A stretch of 64,000 nucleotides of DNA from Tetrapisispora phaffii CBS 4417 (Eukaryota > Ascomycota > Saccharomycetes > Saccharomycetales > Saccharomycetaceae): positions 434,001-498,000 of the forward strand of contig NC_016521.1 in NCBI RefSeq assembly GCF_000236905.1. The letters are read 5' to 3'. The notes under the pieces were generated by a model that saw nothing but the letters and a program-made list of their open reading frames with translations, did no database searches and was not told the origin of the DNA. Below are positions 11,801 to 21,608 of the stretch, in pieces; position 1 is the first letter of the stretch; every line of letters starts with the position of its first letter. The translations under genes and the position numbers were made by a program.

Positions 11801-13234
11801 GCATTTATTTCAAAAGCAGAAGCTAAACAGCGTAGGGGTCGTGCTGGTAGAGTGCGTGAAGGTTTATCATTCAGGCTATATTCAAAGAGGTTGTATGAAG
11901 AAGACATGGTTGAGATGCCAACTCCGGAGATTAGAAGAACCTCTCTTGAATCGTTATACTTATCAGTGAAGTCAATGGGTGTTAAAGACGTTAAGATGTT
12001 TTTATCTGGTGGTTTGGATCCTCCACCAACTGCCTCCTTGAAAAAAGCCGAAGATATGTTAACTACTGTAGGTTTATTAAAAAACGAAGATAATTCATTG
12101 ACCCAACTTGGTCAATTTATCAGTTTGATGCCAGTTATGGATAGTAAACACGGTAAATTATTAATATACAGTATTATCTTTGGTTGTGCAGATTTAGGTG
12201 TATTAATTGTATCTACTTTAAGTGGGAACTCACTTCCATTCTTAGCTGGTGTCGAAAACAGAGATAAAGTTAGAGCTATTTTGTCTAAGAATGAATCTCT
12301 TGGTGATGTATTAAGTACGGTTCTACTATTGAAGAAATACATTTCGTTAAATGATAGTACATCTAAAAGAAATTTTATGAAGGAGAATTTCTTATCCTTT
12401 AATAAAGTTTCTGATATTATGTCATCGAGAACTCAATTCTACTCAATCCTAAAGGATGTAGGGTTCTTGCCTATGAACTACCGTCCGGGGTCTTCTGATG
12501 AGTTGAATGTAAATGAAAACAATTTACCATTGATTAAATCCATATTAGCTGGTGCATTTTATCCGAACATAACGCGTGTAGAGTTACCAGATGCTAAATT
12601 TGCAAGTACTAGTGTTGGTGCCATTGAAAAAAATGCCGATGCAAAACTAATTAAATACTGGATTAGAAATGAAAATTATATACAGAAATTGAACGAAGTT
12701 AGAGAAAAATTAAAGAGCAACCCAGATTTCCATATAGAAAGAGATCAATTACCTCTCCCAGCGACTAAATCCTTCATTCATCCTTCTTCTGTATTATTCT
12801 CCACGAAATCTTTGAATGAAGAGGAGATGGAATCTCTTTCTCTAGATTATGCGCCAGTATTGAAAAACAAAAATACTGAAATAACTAAATATCCATTCCT
12901 TGTATTTACAGGTTCATTTGTAACGTCCAAGTTGTTTTTGAAAGATATAACACCTACTTCCACACTGGCAGTATTACTATTTGGTGGACCAATCAATTAC
13001 GAAACCAATGGTGCCACTCATTCGCAAGGCATTGTTGTCGATGACTGGCTGCCTATTAGGACATGGTGTAAAAACGGTGTGTTGATGAAGGAATTAAGAA
13101 ACTTACTTGATACTGCCATCAAAGAAAAATTAATCAATCCCCAATACACTAGTGGGCAAACGGAAACCTCGTCATCAGCTGATGTAATTCTTAAGACAGT
13201 TCAAAAGATAATAACAATAGAACAAAGTAAATAG
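8882..13234 (+). CDS. DEAH-box RNA helicase, YLR419W type (DHX29/DHX57-like)
   Basis: A 1450-residue helicase (S. cerevisiae YLR419W 1435). The N-terminus is very lysine-rich. An RNA-binding-like region follows at about 60-165, a UBA-like segment at about 385-425 and an RWD-like region at about 435-560. The helicase core has motif I GETGSGKST from residue 645, motif II DEVH at 745, motif III SAT shortly after and motif VI QRRGRAGR from 983. The HA2/ratchet and OB-fold regions fill the C-terminus. The family acts on RNA, and relatives DHX29 and DHX57 associate with translation; the role of the yeast protein is not well defined. It is divergent from CDC73. Downstream begins the 1-kb interval where gene order breaks. 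Confidence 0.93.
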   Translation: MAKKGKSSSKVSTPVIEKVDTKKSGKKGKKGKSEEPAEYIDPKEANRAKQQQNRAKVTSTASWTGKLPHTILHENCQKRKWNKVEYDMKRIGDKGLVATAVISYTDPKTKEVITIKMHDPTYDKTTGKGLSLPQETPMEARHIAATIALYRIAYNTNMQMMLPPNHKNLWYDLSDYRKDLLESNPKKAATLFDVDPFKSTLEERKKKEQQEKERDARFQQSQKENKRTIVISINSSSEDREKNNNKSSSKSKNFKSLNQDKINSIKNSNLVSFPRKVWDNATFIDLSETTRQLIEVSLKHYINWNYQLYNDKYSTPQSKEARKALENKLLSLNFRKPHVTEAMQYQDPLSFLLFNLPEDDLPPFFHKRKEDSDNVIEIAKLPLATRNIIDRLGESGLSKDVILLCLEQCNFNEAEAAGMLTLNSLPSLKIDKSQYVSEEGSRNMWDEELESLKSIYGDSIEINNKEDSLTMVLLEKFHLKVKFYKTKYYPSTLPGIIVSTLEKSVTLPNYIKQQIILKLLHYIQTMELLNDMMLYNIYEWLVDNVPKIIENPGSLLSDGDLEKSLLNNSKEIKSSTSNKIKKKNRSQQNLLTDSDIANLKLEYQLRMKSTDYQLMKNNRMNLPAWKEQQVITDLCFQNDVILITGETGSGKSTQVVQFILDHLVQKGRFQTKIICTQPRRISAIGLAERVSEERCTSCGDEVGYVIRGINKTNDKTRIKFMTTGVLVRILQTDINYLRDSIIVIDEVHERSIDTDLVVILLKNLLEKVKGLKIILMSATVNVDVFKTYFKNLGQCHIEGRTYPIKDYFLEDILTSTNFTIEKAKGKYEYDDDVNEAPQNIAPSAESNFFKSGNINYDLISELIVYIDQQLKKEQNDGSVIVFLPGVAEINKCCRMLESNNKSNEFVVLPLHSALTPEEQKRVFKKFGSKRKIVVSTNIAETSITIDDCVATVDSGRAKTMLYNSRDNTTRLVEAFISKAEAKQRRGRAGRVREGLSFRLYSKRLYEEDMVEMPTPEIRRTSLESLYLSVKSMGVKDVKMFLSGGLDPPPTASLKKAEDMLTTVGLLKNEDNSLTQLGQFISLMPVMDSKHGKLLIYSIIFGCADLGVLIVSTLSGNSLPFLAGVENRDKVRAILSKNESLGDVLSTVLLLKKYISLNDSTSKRNFMKENFLSFNKVSDIMSSRTQFYSILKDVGFLPMNYRPGSSDELNVNENNLPLIKSILAGAFYPNITRVELPDAKFASTSVGAIEKNADAKLIKYWIRNENYIQKLNEVREKLKSNPDFHIERDQLPLPATKSFIHPSSVLFSTKSLNEEEMESLSLDYAPVLKNKNTEITKYPFLVFTGSFVTSKLFLKDITPTSTLAVLLFGGPINYETNGATHSQGIVVDDWLPIRTWCKNGVLMKELRNLLDTAIKEKLINPQYTSGQTETSSSADVILKTVQKIITIEQSK

Positions 13235-13735
13235 TAATATTAACATTAATAGTACAGATGACACAAATATTTAGTGACACGTTCTTTCTCTCTATGGAGC
13301 CGTGATTTTCGATGCACTCACTATTGTAACTTTTTCAATAAAAGTCTTTCTCACTTTCTACGAAGGAACTTTCACAGCAGACATACGCACGTACAAATCA
13401 TATCGTTGTCCTAACTTTCAGTCTATACCGAACAGAACTTCGAACCAAGAATGAAGAAACTGTGTCGATATGTATTACACAACGTTGGTTGCATAGAAAA
13501 CCCCCAAAATAATACTTGTTGAGCCCCCCTCCCTGTTACCATTTCGAAAAAAAAACTCTATCTACTACCCAAGTTTCTGTTAAATGTTGGTGCTCCTTTA
13601 GACGTTTTCTCTTGTTTAACAAAACCCAACGAAGAAAGAAGAAGAAAAGAAAGAATACAATTATTGGGTTTCTCTCTACCGAGTATCCAGTGCCAAAAAT
13701 TAAAAGAGATATGCTACGAAACTTTGTATTAACTA

Positions 13736-13771
13736 CTCGAGATGCTCGAGATGCCCGAGATGTCCGAGAGG
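13736..13771. repeat. 4 x 9-bp imperfect tandem repeat
   Basis: The units read ctcgagatg, ctcgagatg, cccgagatg and tccgagagg. It lies inside the 13.2-14.3 kb gap. Its period is a multiple of three, but the surrounding frame has no credible start codon. Confidence 0.85.
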
Positions 13772-14111
13772 AACACTTGTCACATTGAAATTAATAGCAC
13801 TTACGAATGCAGTTCCCACTCTATAGATAGGTCTATATCGACAAACATATATACTGACAGCACATACACTTCCCATGCTACATTCACACGCGTACGTACA
13901 AAAGTCAGTATCCTTCAATAGGGTGGTATGTTTCTGTTTTGATAAAACAGAGCTCTGCTAATTATATTTTTATTTACATATTATTTTTTCAAAATAGTCA
14001 TTTTAAGAATTTTTCAATTAAAAGTATAATTGTATTTCTGCTTTGCCGATTTCTGAGGAAAAAATTACTCAGATTTTAAAACTCATCACTTAATTCTAGT
14101 GATCCTTAACA

Positions 14112-14143
<32 letters not shown>
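14112..14143. repeat. AT dinucleotide microsatellite
   Basis: About 32 bp of alternating A and T interrupted by a single C, 120 bp upstream of PUN1. Such runs vary in length between strains. Confidence 0.9.
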
Positions 14144-14263
14144 GTAGTTATTGACATTCGCACATTGTATTTATTTATCTGAAGGCATCTCTTAAACCTT
14201 TTTCTATATATGTTTGACGGTTAAGTTGAATAACCAAAATAACACAACTATATTTACTTCGAG

Positions 14264-15067
14264 ATGGCTAATGGGGCTAAACTTTTTTTAGCCGGTATAA
14301 TTACTTTTGTATCCTTTATTATTGCAATTGTTTCCTTTGCAGGTTCAACATCAAATTATAAACCTATTAATGAAATTTATGTTGCACATTTAAATTTAAA
14401 AAATATTAAAAATGATGCAGTTTTCACAAATTTAACACAAGCGTTAGATTCTAATTCATTACCAAATTACATTAATATAGGGTTGTGGTCATATTGTATA
14501 TCGGGTACAAACTCAGATAAAATTGAAAAATGTACATCACCAAAAGGTATTCAAGAATTTGATTTGAAAACTTTATTATATGATAACGTGGCTAATAACG
14601 AATCAGAAGATTTATTGGATTCAATCGATGATATTCTACTGCCTGACTCCATTGCAAATAAAAAAGGTTATTATAATGGTTTAAGTAGGTGTATGTGGAT
14701 CACACTCATTATAGGTATTATTGTTCTATTTTTAGATTTAATATTTATCATATTACGAATGTTGTTTGCTCTTAGGGCATTAAAGATAATAGGTTTGTTT
14801 TTAGCTTGTGTGGCATTCGCTTCATTGATAATTAGTGGTTCAACAAGTGTGGCGACTTATGTTTATATTAAAGTGCATCTGAACAAAAATTATGATGAGT
14901 ACGGTATTAAATTAGATTTAGGTAGAAACTTTTTCTGTATTTTATGGGGTTCGATTCTAGGTTCTTTACTGAATTTATTATTATGGGTCTCGGTAAGGGA
15001 CGATGTTCGTAGAACTTACGTTACACAAGCAGGTCCATCTCAATCAGGTAAGCGTATTATCTTATAA
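14264..15067 (+). CDS. PUN1: Four-span plasma-membrane protein Pun1 (SUR7/claudin-like)
   Basis: A 267-residue protein (S. cerevisiae YLR414C/Pun1 263). Transmembrane segments lie at about 7-27, 143-166, 171-196 and 222-242, with a large first extracellular loop. The loop carries family residues: SNYKPINEIY after TM1, then GLWSYCISG and a second cysteine in KCTSPKGIQ, the W...C...C pattern of claudin/Sur7 relatives. In yeast Pun1 localises to eisosome-type plasma-membrane domains and is induced by stress and nitrogen limitation. It faces the related gene INA1/FAT3 tail to tail, so two distant members of one membrane family lie side by side, as YLR413W/YLR414C do in S. cerevisiae. Confidence 0.9.
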   Translation: MANGAKLFLAGIITFVSFIIAIVSFAGSTSNYKPINEIYVAHLNLKNIKNDAVFTNLTQALDSNSLPNYINIGLWSYCISGTNSDKIEKCTSPKGIQEFDLKTLLYDNVANNESEDLLDSIDDILLPDSIANKKGYYNGLSRCMWITLIIGIIVLFLDLIFIILRMLFALRALKIIGLFLACVAFASLIISGSTSVATYVYIKVHLNKNYDEYGIKLDLGRNFFCILWGSILGSLLNLLLWVSVRDDVRRTYVTQAGPSQSGKRIIL

Positions 15068-15542
15068 TCATGTAATATATATATATGTTCATCAATATAA
15101 CTAATTATGAAATATCAATGATTCTTCAATAAAATTTATTAGATATTAAATTCATGTACAGGGAAATATATAAATGTTTGTTTTTGGTCTCGGTGGAACA
15201 TTGCTAGTAAATATATTCTTGAAATATGATAAAATAATTGAATATATATATATATATATAATAAGATAAAAACGTAATGATGGAATTAATGGTATAATTT
15301 AAATTTTGTTTTTAAATGCTAAACAGAATACAGAAAAATACTATATAATATTTTATTAAAAATTAAGATGCAAATTGTGTCATGGCTTGTAAACCATAAA
15401 ATTGGTAATAATAACGGGATTTGATAAAGAAACGAATTAAAACGGGATGTAGTTTCTTATTTACCGTTTAACTTTTTAGGATTAAATTCAGGAAGTAAAT
15501 GAATAAAAAAAATGTCAATGTGTAAAACTTTTTTATTTACAA
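15068..15542. other. Convergent spacer PUN1-INA1/FAT3
   Basis: This 475-bp stretch lies between two convergent genes and should hold both 3' ends. It contains AT repeats (about 15242-15262) and no gene. Confidence 0.5.
15242..15262. repeat. AT dinucleotide microsatellite
   Basis: About ten AT units inside the PUN1-INA1/FAT3 convergent spacer. Confidence 0.85.
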
Positions 15543-17609
15543 TCAAACGTGAGGAACACTTTCAGTAGAATCGCTGTCCTCGCCATTACTGTTAGATAAC
15601 TCTTTAACATTAACTTCAGCGTTTTCTTTGTCATCGTTAGATTCTTCATCAACTCTAGCTTTGTTTCTGTAAGTGTGAATGTAACCAGTAGAGTATAGAC
15701 CATCGAAGAAGTAGATAAAAACAGTTAAGAAAGTCAAAGAGAAGGAGGTCCATACTAAACCATAGTATGCAGGACCGTTGGTAATAATAACACCAAAGTT
15801 ATCTTCCTTAGTACCGGACTTGACGATACCGACAATGGCGGCAGTAATGGCAGCAGCTAAACCGGTGAAAACACAAATAAAGGTAATGAAGGCAACGATA
15901 GAGAACCAACACTTAACACTTGAGACTGGCTTTCTAATTAATAACACAGCAATAGTAATACCACATAAACATGAAATGAAAGAAAGAATAGACATGGCTA
16001 AAACAGCTTTCATAGCTGGAACATATTCGTGTTCCTTTTCTAATAGTTTACCTTGTAAGTATAAGTCGTCAGCACCAATTGATAAACCATCTAAATATGG
16101 TTGAAGTTTAGATTCATCTAGGGCGTCGTAAATAATAGTTCTGAAGTCTAGACCTTGAACTGGGTGGTGTCTGGTACAAGAAACGATTTCACCATCTGAC
16201 ATTTGGTGACAAATAGACATTAGAGCTAATCTGTAGTCAGTTGGAACTTCTAAGTAAGCTAATAAGGATGGAACCATGGCTTCCAATTGTGCTTCAGTAA
16301 CTGGGGCCAATGTTGTGACACTTTCTAAGATTTCAACAATTGGAGTGAAAAGGGAGGCATTTGGACCAGCCCATTCAATAATAGCAATCAAATTGGAAAT
16401 AGTATTTAATGGAGCAGTAGAGACACCGAGTAAAGTGAATAGATATGGAATGTAGGTTGTCAATGGAGATGAAACGGTTAGCAATGAAGACAATGAAGAA
16501 ACAATTTCTAAAGTTTCAGTAGCATTAGTAGAAGAACTGAAAATGTTGTATAGACCGGTTAATTCAGCAGTTGTAGTTGCGGTATCAGTATTAGCAGCTA
16601 ATTCGGTGACAGTTGAAAGAACTTCAGTATCGTTATTACCATATTCAACCAATTTAGTTAAAGCGGTTAAAGACGAGGCAGCCCAGTCAGATGAAGTAAT
16701 ATTTTGACTGAATAAAGAATATAAAGTATCAATGGCAGATAATGGATCAGATGATGTTGTAATGATATCAGTAATAGATTCGAAGGAAGATTCCAAAGAA
16801 GATGGGACCAAGCCAGCTAAAGCAGTCAGAGTAGTGTTTAAAGCACTGACATCAGTGATGTTACCTAGGGTGCTGAATAGTGTTGAAACTAAAGCAGTTG
16901 GTAAAGTAGCGTTTGCAACAACAGCTAGGTGGTCTAAAGTAGAAGCAACATCACTAGAGTTGCTGATCAAAGTTAATAAGGGAGCGATTGAGACTTTTTG
17001 TATTAAAGTCAAGTTATTTAACGTCATTACAGCAGCGGTAGAGCCAGTGACATTTGAAGAATCAGCTAATAAACTTAAAAGTAATGCTTGATCTTTGGCA
17101 TTAGTGGTTGAGTTCGTTGAGGTAACAGCATTGATCAATTCTTCTAAGCCCAGAATAGTTTGAGTAGCGTTACTAGTTAGATTGAATAAAGTTTCAATTG
17201 GAGTAACTGCAGTACCAACTAAGGCGGAAGTAGTGTTGGATAAAGCCAATGGAGATAATACATTCAAAGAATTGATAGTAGCAGTAGCATTGTTAGTATC
17301 AGCTAAGATGTTCAATAATGGAGAGAAAACAGTAGTGTTGGTTAAACTGTCAAAGACCCCAAAGACACTTTCGACAGTAGCATTTTCAGCTGTTAAAGCG
17401 GTACCAATGAAGGATAATAGAGGAGATAATTGAGGTAAAACCTTAGTGACATTTAGTTTCTTAATATCAGCATTGAAAATGTAAACATTATTAATTGGGG
17501 AATAATTCGATGAACAACCGGCAATTGAAATAATCATCATAATGAAAGTTGTAAACAAAAATAAAATGGCAATTGCTAACCAAGTACGTTTACCGAAATT
17601 CATTCTCAT
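15543..17609 (-). CDS. Four-span cell-surface protein, Ina1 (YLR413W) / Fat3 (YKL187C) family
   Basis: A 688-residue SUR7/claudin-like membrane protein with a very large ectodomain. TM1 spans about 10-31 and is followed by the family motif SSNYSPINNVYIF. Residues about 45-490 form a Ser/Thr/Asn/Leu-rich ectodomain with about 17 N-glycosylation sequons and a regular leucine pattern. Three more membrane segments lie at about 533-555, 565-590 and 605-630, followed by an acidic tail of about 55 residues. S. cerevisiae has two duplicates, YLR413W (675) and YKL187C (750); this locus is ancestral to both, so a single name cannot be chosen. Fat3 has been linked to fatty-acid uptake; Ina1 is poorly understood. 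The start may be either of two methionines (MRM). The adjoining 5' flank is rich in ATT/GTT triplets. Confidence 0.88.
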   Translation of the reverse strand: MRMNFGKRTWLAIAILFLFTTFIMMIISIAGCSSNYSPINNVYIFNADIKKLNVTKVLPQLSPLLSFIGTALTAENATVESVFGVFDSLTNTTVFSPLLNILADTNNATATINSLNVLSPLALSNTTSALVGTAVTPIETLFNLTSNATQTILGLEELINAVTSTNSTTNAKDQALLLSLLADSSNVTGSTAAVMTLNNLTLIQKVSIAPLLTLISNSSDVASTLDHLAVVANATLPTALVSTLFSTLGNITDVSALNTTLTALAGLVPSSLESSFESITDIITTSSDPLSAIDTLYSLFSQNITSSDWAASSLTALTKLVEYGNNDTEVLSTVTELAANTDTATTTAELTGLYNIFSSSTNATETLEIVSSLSSLLTVSSPLTTYIPYLFTLLGVSTAPLNTISNLIAIIEWAGPNASLFTPIVEILESVTTLAPVTEAQLEAMVPSLLAYLEVPTDYRLALMSICHQMSDGEIVSCTRHHPVQGLDFRTIIYDALDESKLQPYLDGLSIGADDLYLQGKLLEKEHEYVPAMKAVLAMSILSFISCLCGITIAVLLIRKPVSSVKCWFSIVAFITFICVFTGLAAAITAAIVGIVKSGTKEDNFGVIITNGPAYYGLVWTSFSLTFLTVFIYFFDGLYSTGYIHTYRNKARVDEESNDDKENAEVNVKELSNSNGEDSDSTESVPHV

Positions 17610-20600
17610 TGTTTTATTATTATTGTTGTTGTTGTATTGTTTTTATTATTGTCAATGAAGGTATTTATTATGGCAGGAAGAATCTTATTAATGTGTTTGT
17701 TTTTAATAATTAAAAGAAAACTATTGTATGCTTTTTATTATAGTAATGCAATACTATATTTATAGATAATCAATATTTTCTGTATTTATACGTTCTCTTT
17801 TGTATTGACCAATATTACAATAACAAAATTAAACGAGAATTAAATGTACTTTCAATAGCACGATAGAAAAGCAAATTGATATATCAAAATAATCCATTAG
17901 TTTATATATTAATGAAATCTAAAAAATTATCACCTGAAGATCTCTCAAGAGAATCCTATTATAAGAGAGTGTCATTTAGTAGATGTCGAGATCACTCTTT
18001 TGACAATTGATGGAACAATATCGATAGCGATGAGCTGAATGAACAAAGTAACTAATATACATCACATAGTGTCGCATTAAAAAAATATTCATATCTATGA
18101 AGTTTTAAATCACAACAAATAGAGATTACGGGTAAAAATGAGTAGAAGAACCTTTATTCTTCTCGTATGAAAGAAAAATAAAAAACATTCTCCAAACAAA
18201 AAAAAAAAATAATGTATGTAATATGTGAGAATGCTAAAATCACAAACGAATAAAAGCACAAAACCAAAAACAGCTAATGATTCAACTATTTTTGTGCAGT
18301 AATTGTTGTGATAGTAGTAACATATGGTGAGAAAATCCAATAAAATCGTCTATGTTTTTTTGTTTGGTTGACGATTTTTAGCAATTTATCAATTATAAGT
18401 TGCGTAATCTGCTGATCATTCTAATGGATAGTGAAGTAAATCTTAAGTATTGGAGTAAGTCAGTTGTATTTTCTTTGTTGCTACGAAATTGTAAAAGAAT
18501 AGGTATTTCCACGGACACTATTTACCGTTGTAACTAGGAGTTCTCAACTAACACAGTAAATCTCTTTCAATTTCTTTTAGTTTTTTGGTTTCTTGACTTC
18601 AACATTCTTTTGTCCGAGAAAGTGGAGTATTTCAAAGTTAGTAGAAAATTATTCAGACTTGCGTAGGACATTAAAGGGAACAAAAAAAAGAAAAAAAGAA
18701 AAAAAACATTCGAAAAAATCAACAAACAACAAATTATTTGAAGATTCCTTCGGTGCTATTTAGTAAATAGACTTACATAAGTTTTGGGAATATCGAGCCA
18801 AAAACGTATTAAATAGTTAAAGGACAGGGAAAATCTTACAATATTAAATTATATTCAATTGGGGCGTAGTTCTCGTTGGAGTGCCAAATAACAGTAAACG
18901 GGAAACTGTTGTTTTCTTTTGCTTTCATTCAATCATACAGTTTTTAACGTAGGATCTGCAATGCAGCCTAAGAAAAAGAAAAGTGAAAAAGGTTAACCTG
19001 TATTTAAATGAGGCAGTGGAAGGATTGAGCACCTGTGCGTATATTTTACTAATTGTCCAATTGTTCCAACAAACATGTCTCATGATGGTAAGAAAATCAG
19101 GTATCTATAAAATTGTTGAATTTTGGAGGTTTTAGTTTCCTCTGTGTTGTATGGCTTATGGAACTATTTCAATGCACAATGTTTTCAAAGTTTGGTTCTG
19201 CATCCATCCACAGTGATACTGTCCTTACCCTGAAGAGTGTATGTAAGTTAACTGAATAAAATATAAAATTCAACAAAAATAAAAATCTTTATTGCACAAC
19301 ATGTGATCTCACGAATTATTGATTTCAACAACGTTAATTCTCTCTACTAGTAAAATGAAAAATCATATGCACAATTGAGATCTTTTTTTTTAACTAACTC
19401 GAAACAGGTAAATATTAAGAGATATGCTAATATAGGTCGTAGTGTGATTCCTACGTGGAACAGATATGTGTCAAAAAGTTATTATCTGCAATACTAATAT
19501 CAAAACTAACAATATGTTGGGTTTGATTAACTATCACGAACACATTATACATAGTATTTAGAAAATGCGAACGCGTATTATTAAGAGAAAGGTAGTTGAT
19601 TAAGGGATTCCATCTAATAAAACAATATGATTATTTTCTAAATTAGGTAAATTAATCATTAGATCTACTCTCTTTAGAGTAAATAAAACGAAATATACAG
19701 CTGTTGACTTACCATATTAAGATACAATAAATATTTTTTTGCTTTGTTGTTATTTGATTTTACCATAATGGGAAATGTAATTGAAAACCTCTAAAATAAG
19801 GTAATAAGTATTAAAATAGTTAGAAGAGGGTCTCTCCAAATTACTTCTCCTGCCATCCCCATTTAATTATCAAATAACATATATAACGAAAACTTGACCT
19901 CATACATTTTGACAAGGGGCTTACTCGATTGTAATGATTTAGCAAGTTGTCTGCTCAAACATATGAATATATTACATGATACTAATTTTTTTAATAATCT
20001 ATCAGCTGACAATGGATTATATTTAAAAAATGGAGGGGGAGGATCGGAAGTTGTGACATCACACCGTCATTTTTCCTTTGGTGATTGTATAAATGTGACT
20101 TATTTAAAAAATGAAAAGTGGAGATTTAGATGATGTAATTATACTTGCCTGTTTAATTTTGTACTTCATCCGGGAATCCTTCAAGAGATTTCCATTCATT
20201 AATTCATGTTAAACATGAGGGATAAGAAAGGGCATTTGATGTTGATTAACTTGGAGTTTTCACTATATACATATATTTTGTTTTAAACGAAAGGGATGGA
20301 GCATTACATTCTTTGTTCACCTGATGGTATTCATAAAAAAATAGGAACAATAGTGGACCGAACAATAATTTGTTGAGTAAAACGAGTTTATTGCATATAA
20401 AAAGTACCCTGTTTCAAATAAAATAAATAAGTTATTGAAGGCCTGTATATACTCTTGAAACGTTACTCAAAATTAATTCAACTGAACTTGCTTTATACAA
20501 AATGAGTTTAAGTATTTTCCATCTGTCTATCTCTGTTTTGTTTTTTGAGCATGAGATCTTAGAGAATGGGGAAAGCCTTTAGAGCAGATGCATAGCCCAT

Positions 20601-21160
20601 GATGTTCATGAATCATGACTGCTAATCTTTATGATATCTCATAATATTTACTTGACAATTACTTTGTGTTAACGGTTAGCGTAGTTCTGCTATATCTTGC
20701 GAGGAGAAGAAAGATGGAGCTCGGGTTCTGTTAAAACACACCTTGATGATGAAGCTGACTAATAAATAAGATTTAGTTATCAGTGAAATAAGATCTAAGG
20801 GGTTCAGGAGTATATTGTCGGATAACATTTAGTTATTGGCTGTAAAGGATAAGGGCGCAACAAGAGTATTCCCGCAATATTGAGACAGAAACATATAAAA
20901 GGGTTTAGGTTTCAGTTTCTGTTATAGATAGTTTATATAGTTTAGTTAGAGATCTAAAGTAAAAGACTAGACGTGAACTGGTGGTATTTTGATGGGTATT
21001 GTTTGTATTTACACTGTTATTTTGTACAGTATGGACTCTTTATGTCAACGCTTTGTGTACGTTTATTTTTACTTGGTTATCTGAAGCTATTTAACAAAAT
21101 AGTCCTACTGCAAAAATTATATTTTTATTTAGCCTCAAAACTGACCTCCACAATGTGTTA

Positions 21161-21166
21161 GCTGGT
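21161..21166 (-). promoter_or_regulatory. Swi5/Ace2-type site upstream of ASH1
   Basis: GCTGGT on the plus strand is ACCAGC on the minus strand, the core bound by Swi5 and Ace2. In S. cerevisiae Swi5 activates ASH1 at the M/G1 boundary. A six-base match can occur by chance; the gene context makes it plausible. Confidence 0.4.
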
Positions 21167-21602
21167 AACCGCAACTGGGTTACTAGTTAGTGTCATATTA
21201 GTAGAACATCAATAGTTGCACATCGAATGTTCCAACTATAAAAATTCAAACTTGCAACTAAATATTTTTCAAACTAACCTATTTTTAACATAAAAATGTT
21301 CTTCAGACTAGCCATTTAATTATTACCTTGCATAATGAACATTTCATTGCCCTATGACGTTTATCCGTTATGGTTCAAAAAATAACAATATGAATCATTG
21401 CATGTATGTTGCTGTGTTCTGTTTCCTTAATTTTATCCATTTTCACTCTTAGATCTATATCCAAATCCTAAAATGGAAATGCAATTTACACTTTTTAGGT
21501 AAAAACAATGATCTGAGCATTACCGTTTTCAGTAATTTTATGACAATTATACATTCCGTTCGGGTCTTTTTTACCAAAAAAACACATAATTGAAAAGAGA
21601 TG

Positions 21603-21608
21603 GCTGGT
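21603..21608 (-). promoter_or_regulatory. Second Swi5/Ace2-type site upstream of ASH1
   Basis: A second GCTGGT (ACCAGC on the minus strand) lies about 530 bp before the ASH1 start. Its role is inferred from the known regulation of ASH1. Confidence 0.4.

Larger units (their letters stand above)
13235..14263. other. Intergenic helicase-PUN1, likely rearrangement breakpoint
   Basis: No gene is supported in these 1029 bp. The longest frame (13516-13788) begins at TTG and has low-complexity content. The region holds a 4 x 9-bp imperfect tandem repeat, an MCB-like ACGCGT (13888-13893) and an AT dinucleotide run (14112-14143). Gene order and orientation on the left of this gap are inverted relative to the right, when compared with S. 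cerevisiae. Confidence 0.6.

Noticed and set aside
11482..11907. 141-residue minus-strand frame inside the helicase gene
   Set aside because: It overlaps the helicase motif region, which is unquestionably coding on the other strand.
13516..13788. 90-residue open frame with an Asp-Ala-Arg repeat
   Set aside because: It begins at TTG; the only in-frame ATG leaves about 25 codons. The repeat is a DNA-level tandem repeat.
15778..17433. Three plus-strand frames opposite INA1/FAT3
   Set aside because: They are antisense shadows of a gene with strong codon bias and no family motif is seen.
19074..19110. Short ATG frame followed by a GTATCT that might be a 5' splice site
   Set aside because: GTATCT is not the usual GTATGT, and I found no convincing TACTAAC branch point with a continuing coding exon.
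20733..20760. C-box-like ATGATGA with CTGA nearby, as a second snoRNA
   Set aside because: The CTGA follows the C-box-like motif after only a few bases and no later D box or terminal stem exists.
19894..21161. Frames of 62-79 residues in the ASH1 upstream desert
   Set aside because: They lack ATG starts or any family likeness, and base composition is like the surroundings.
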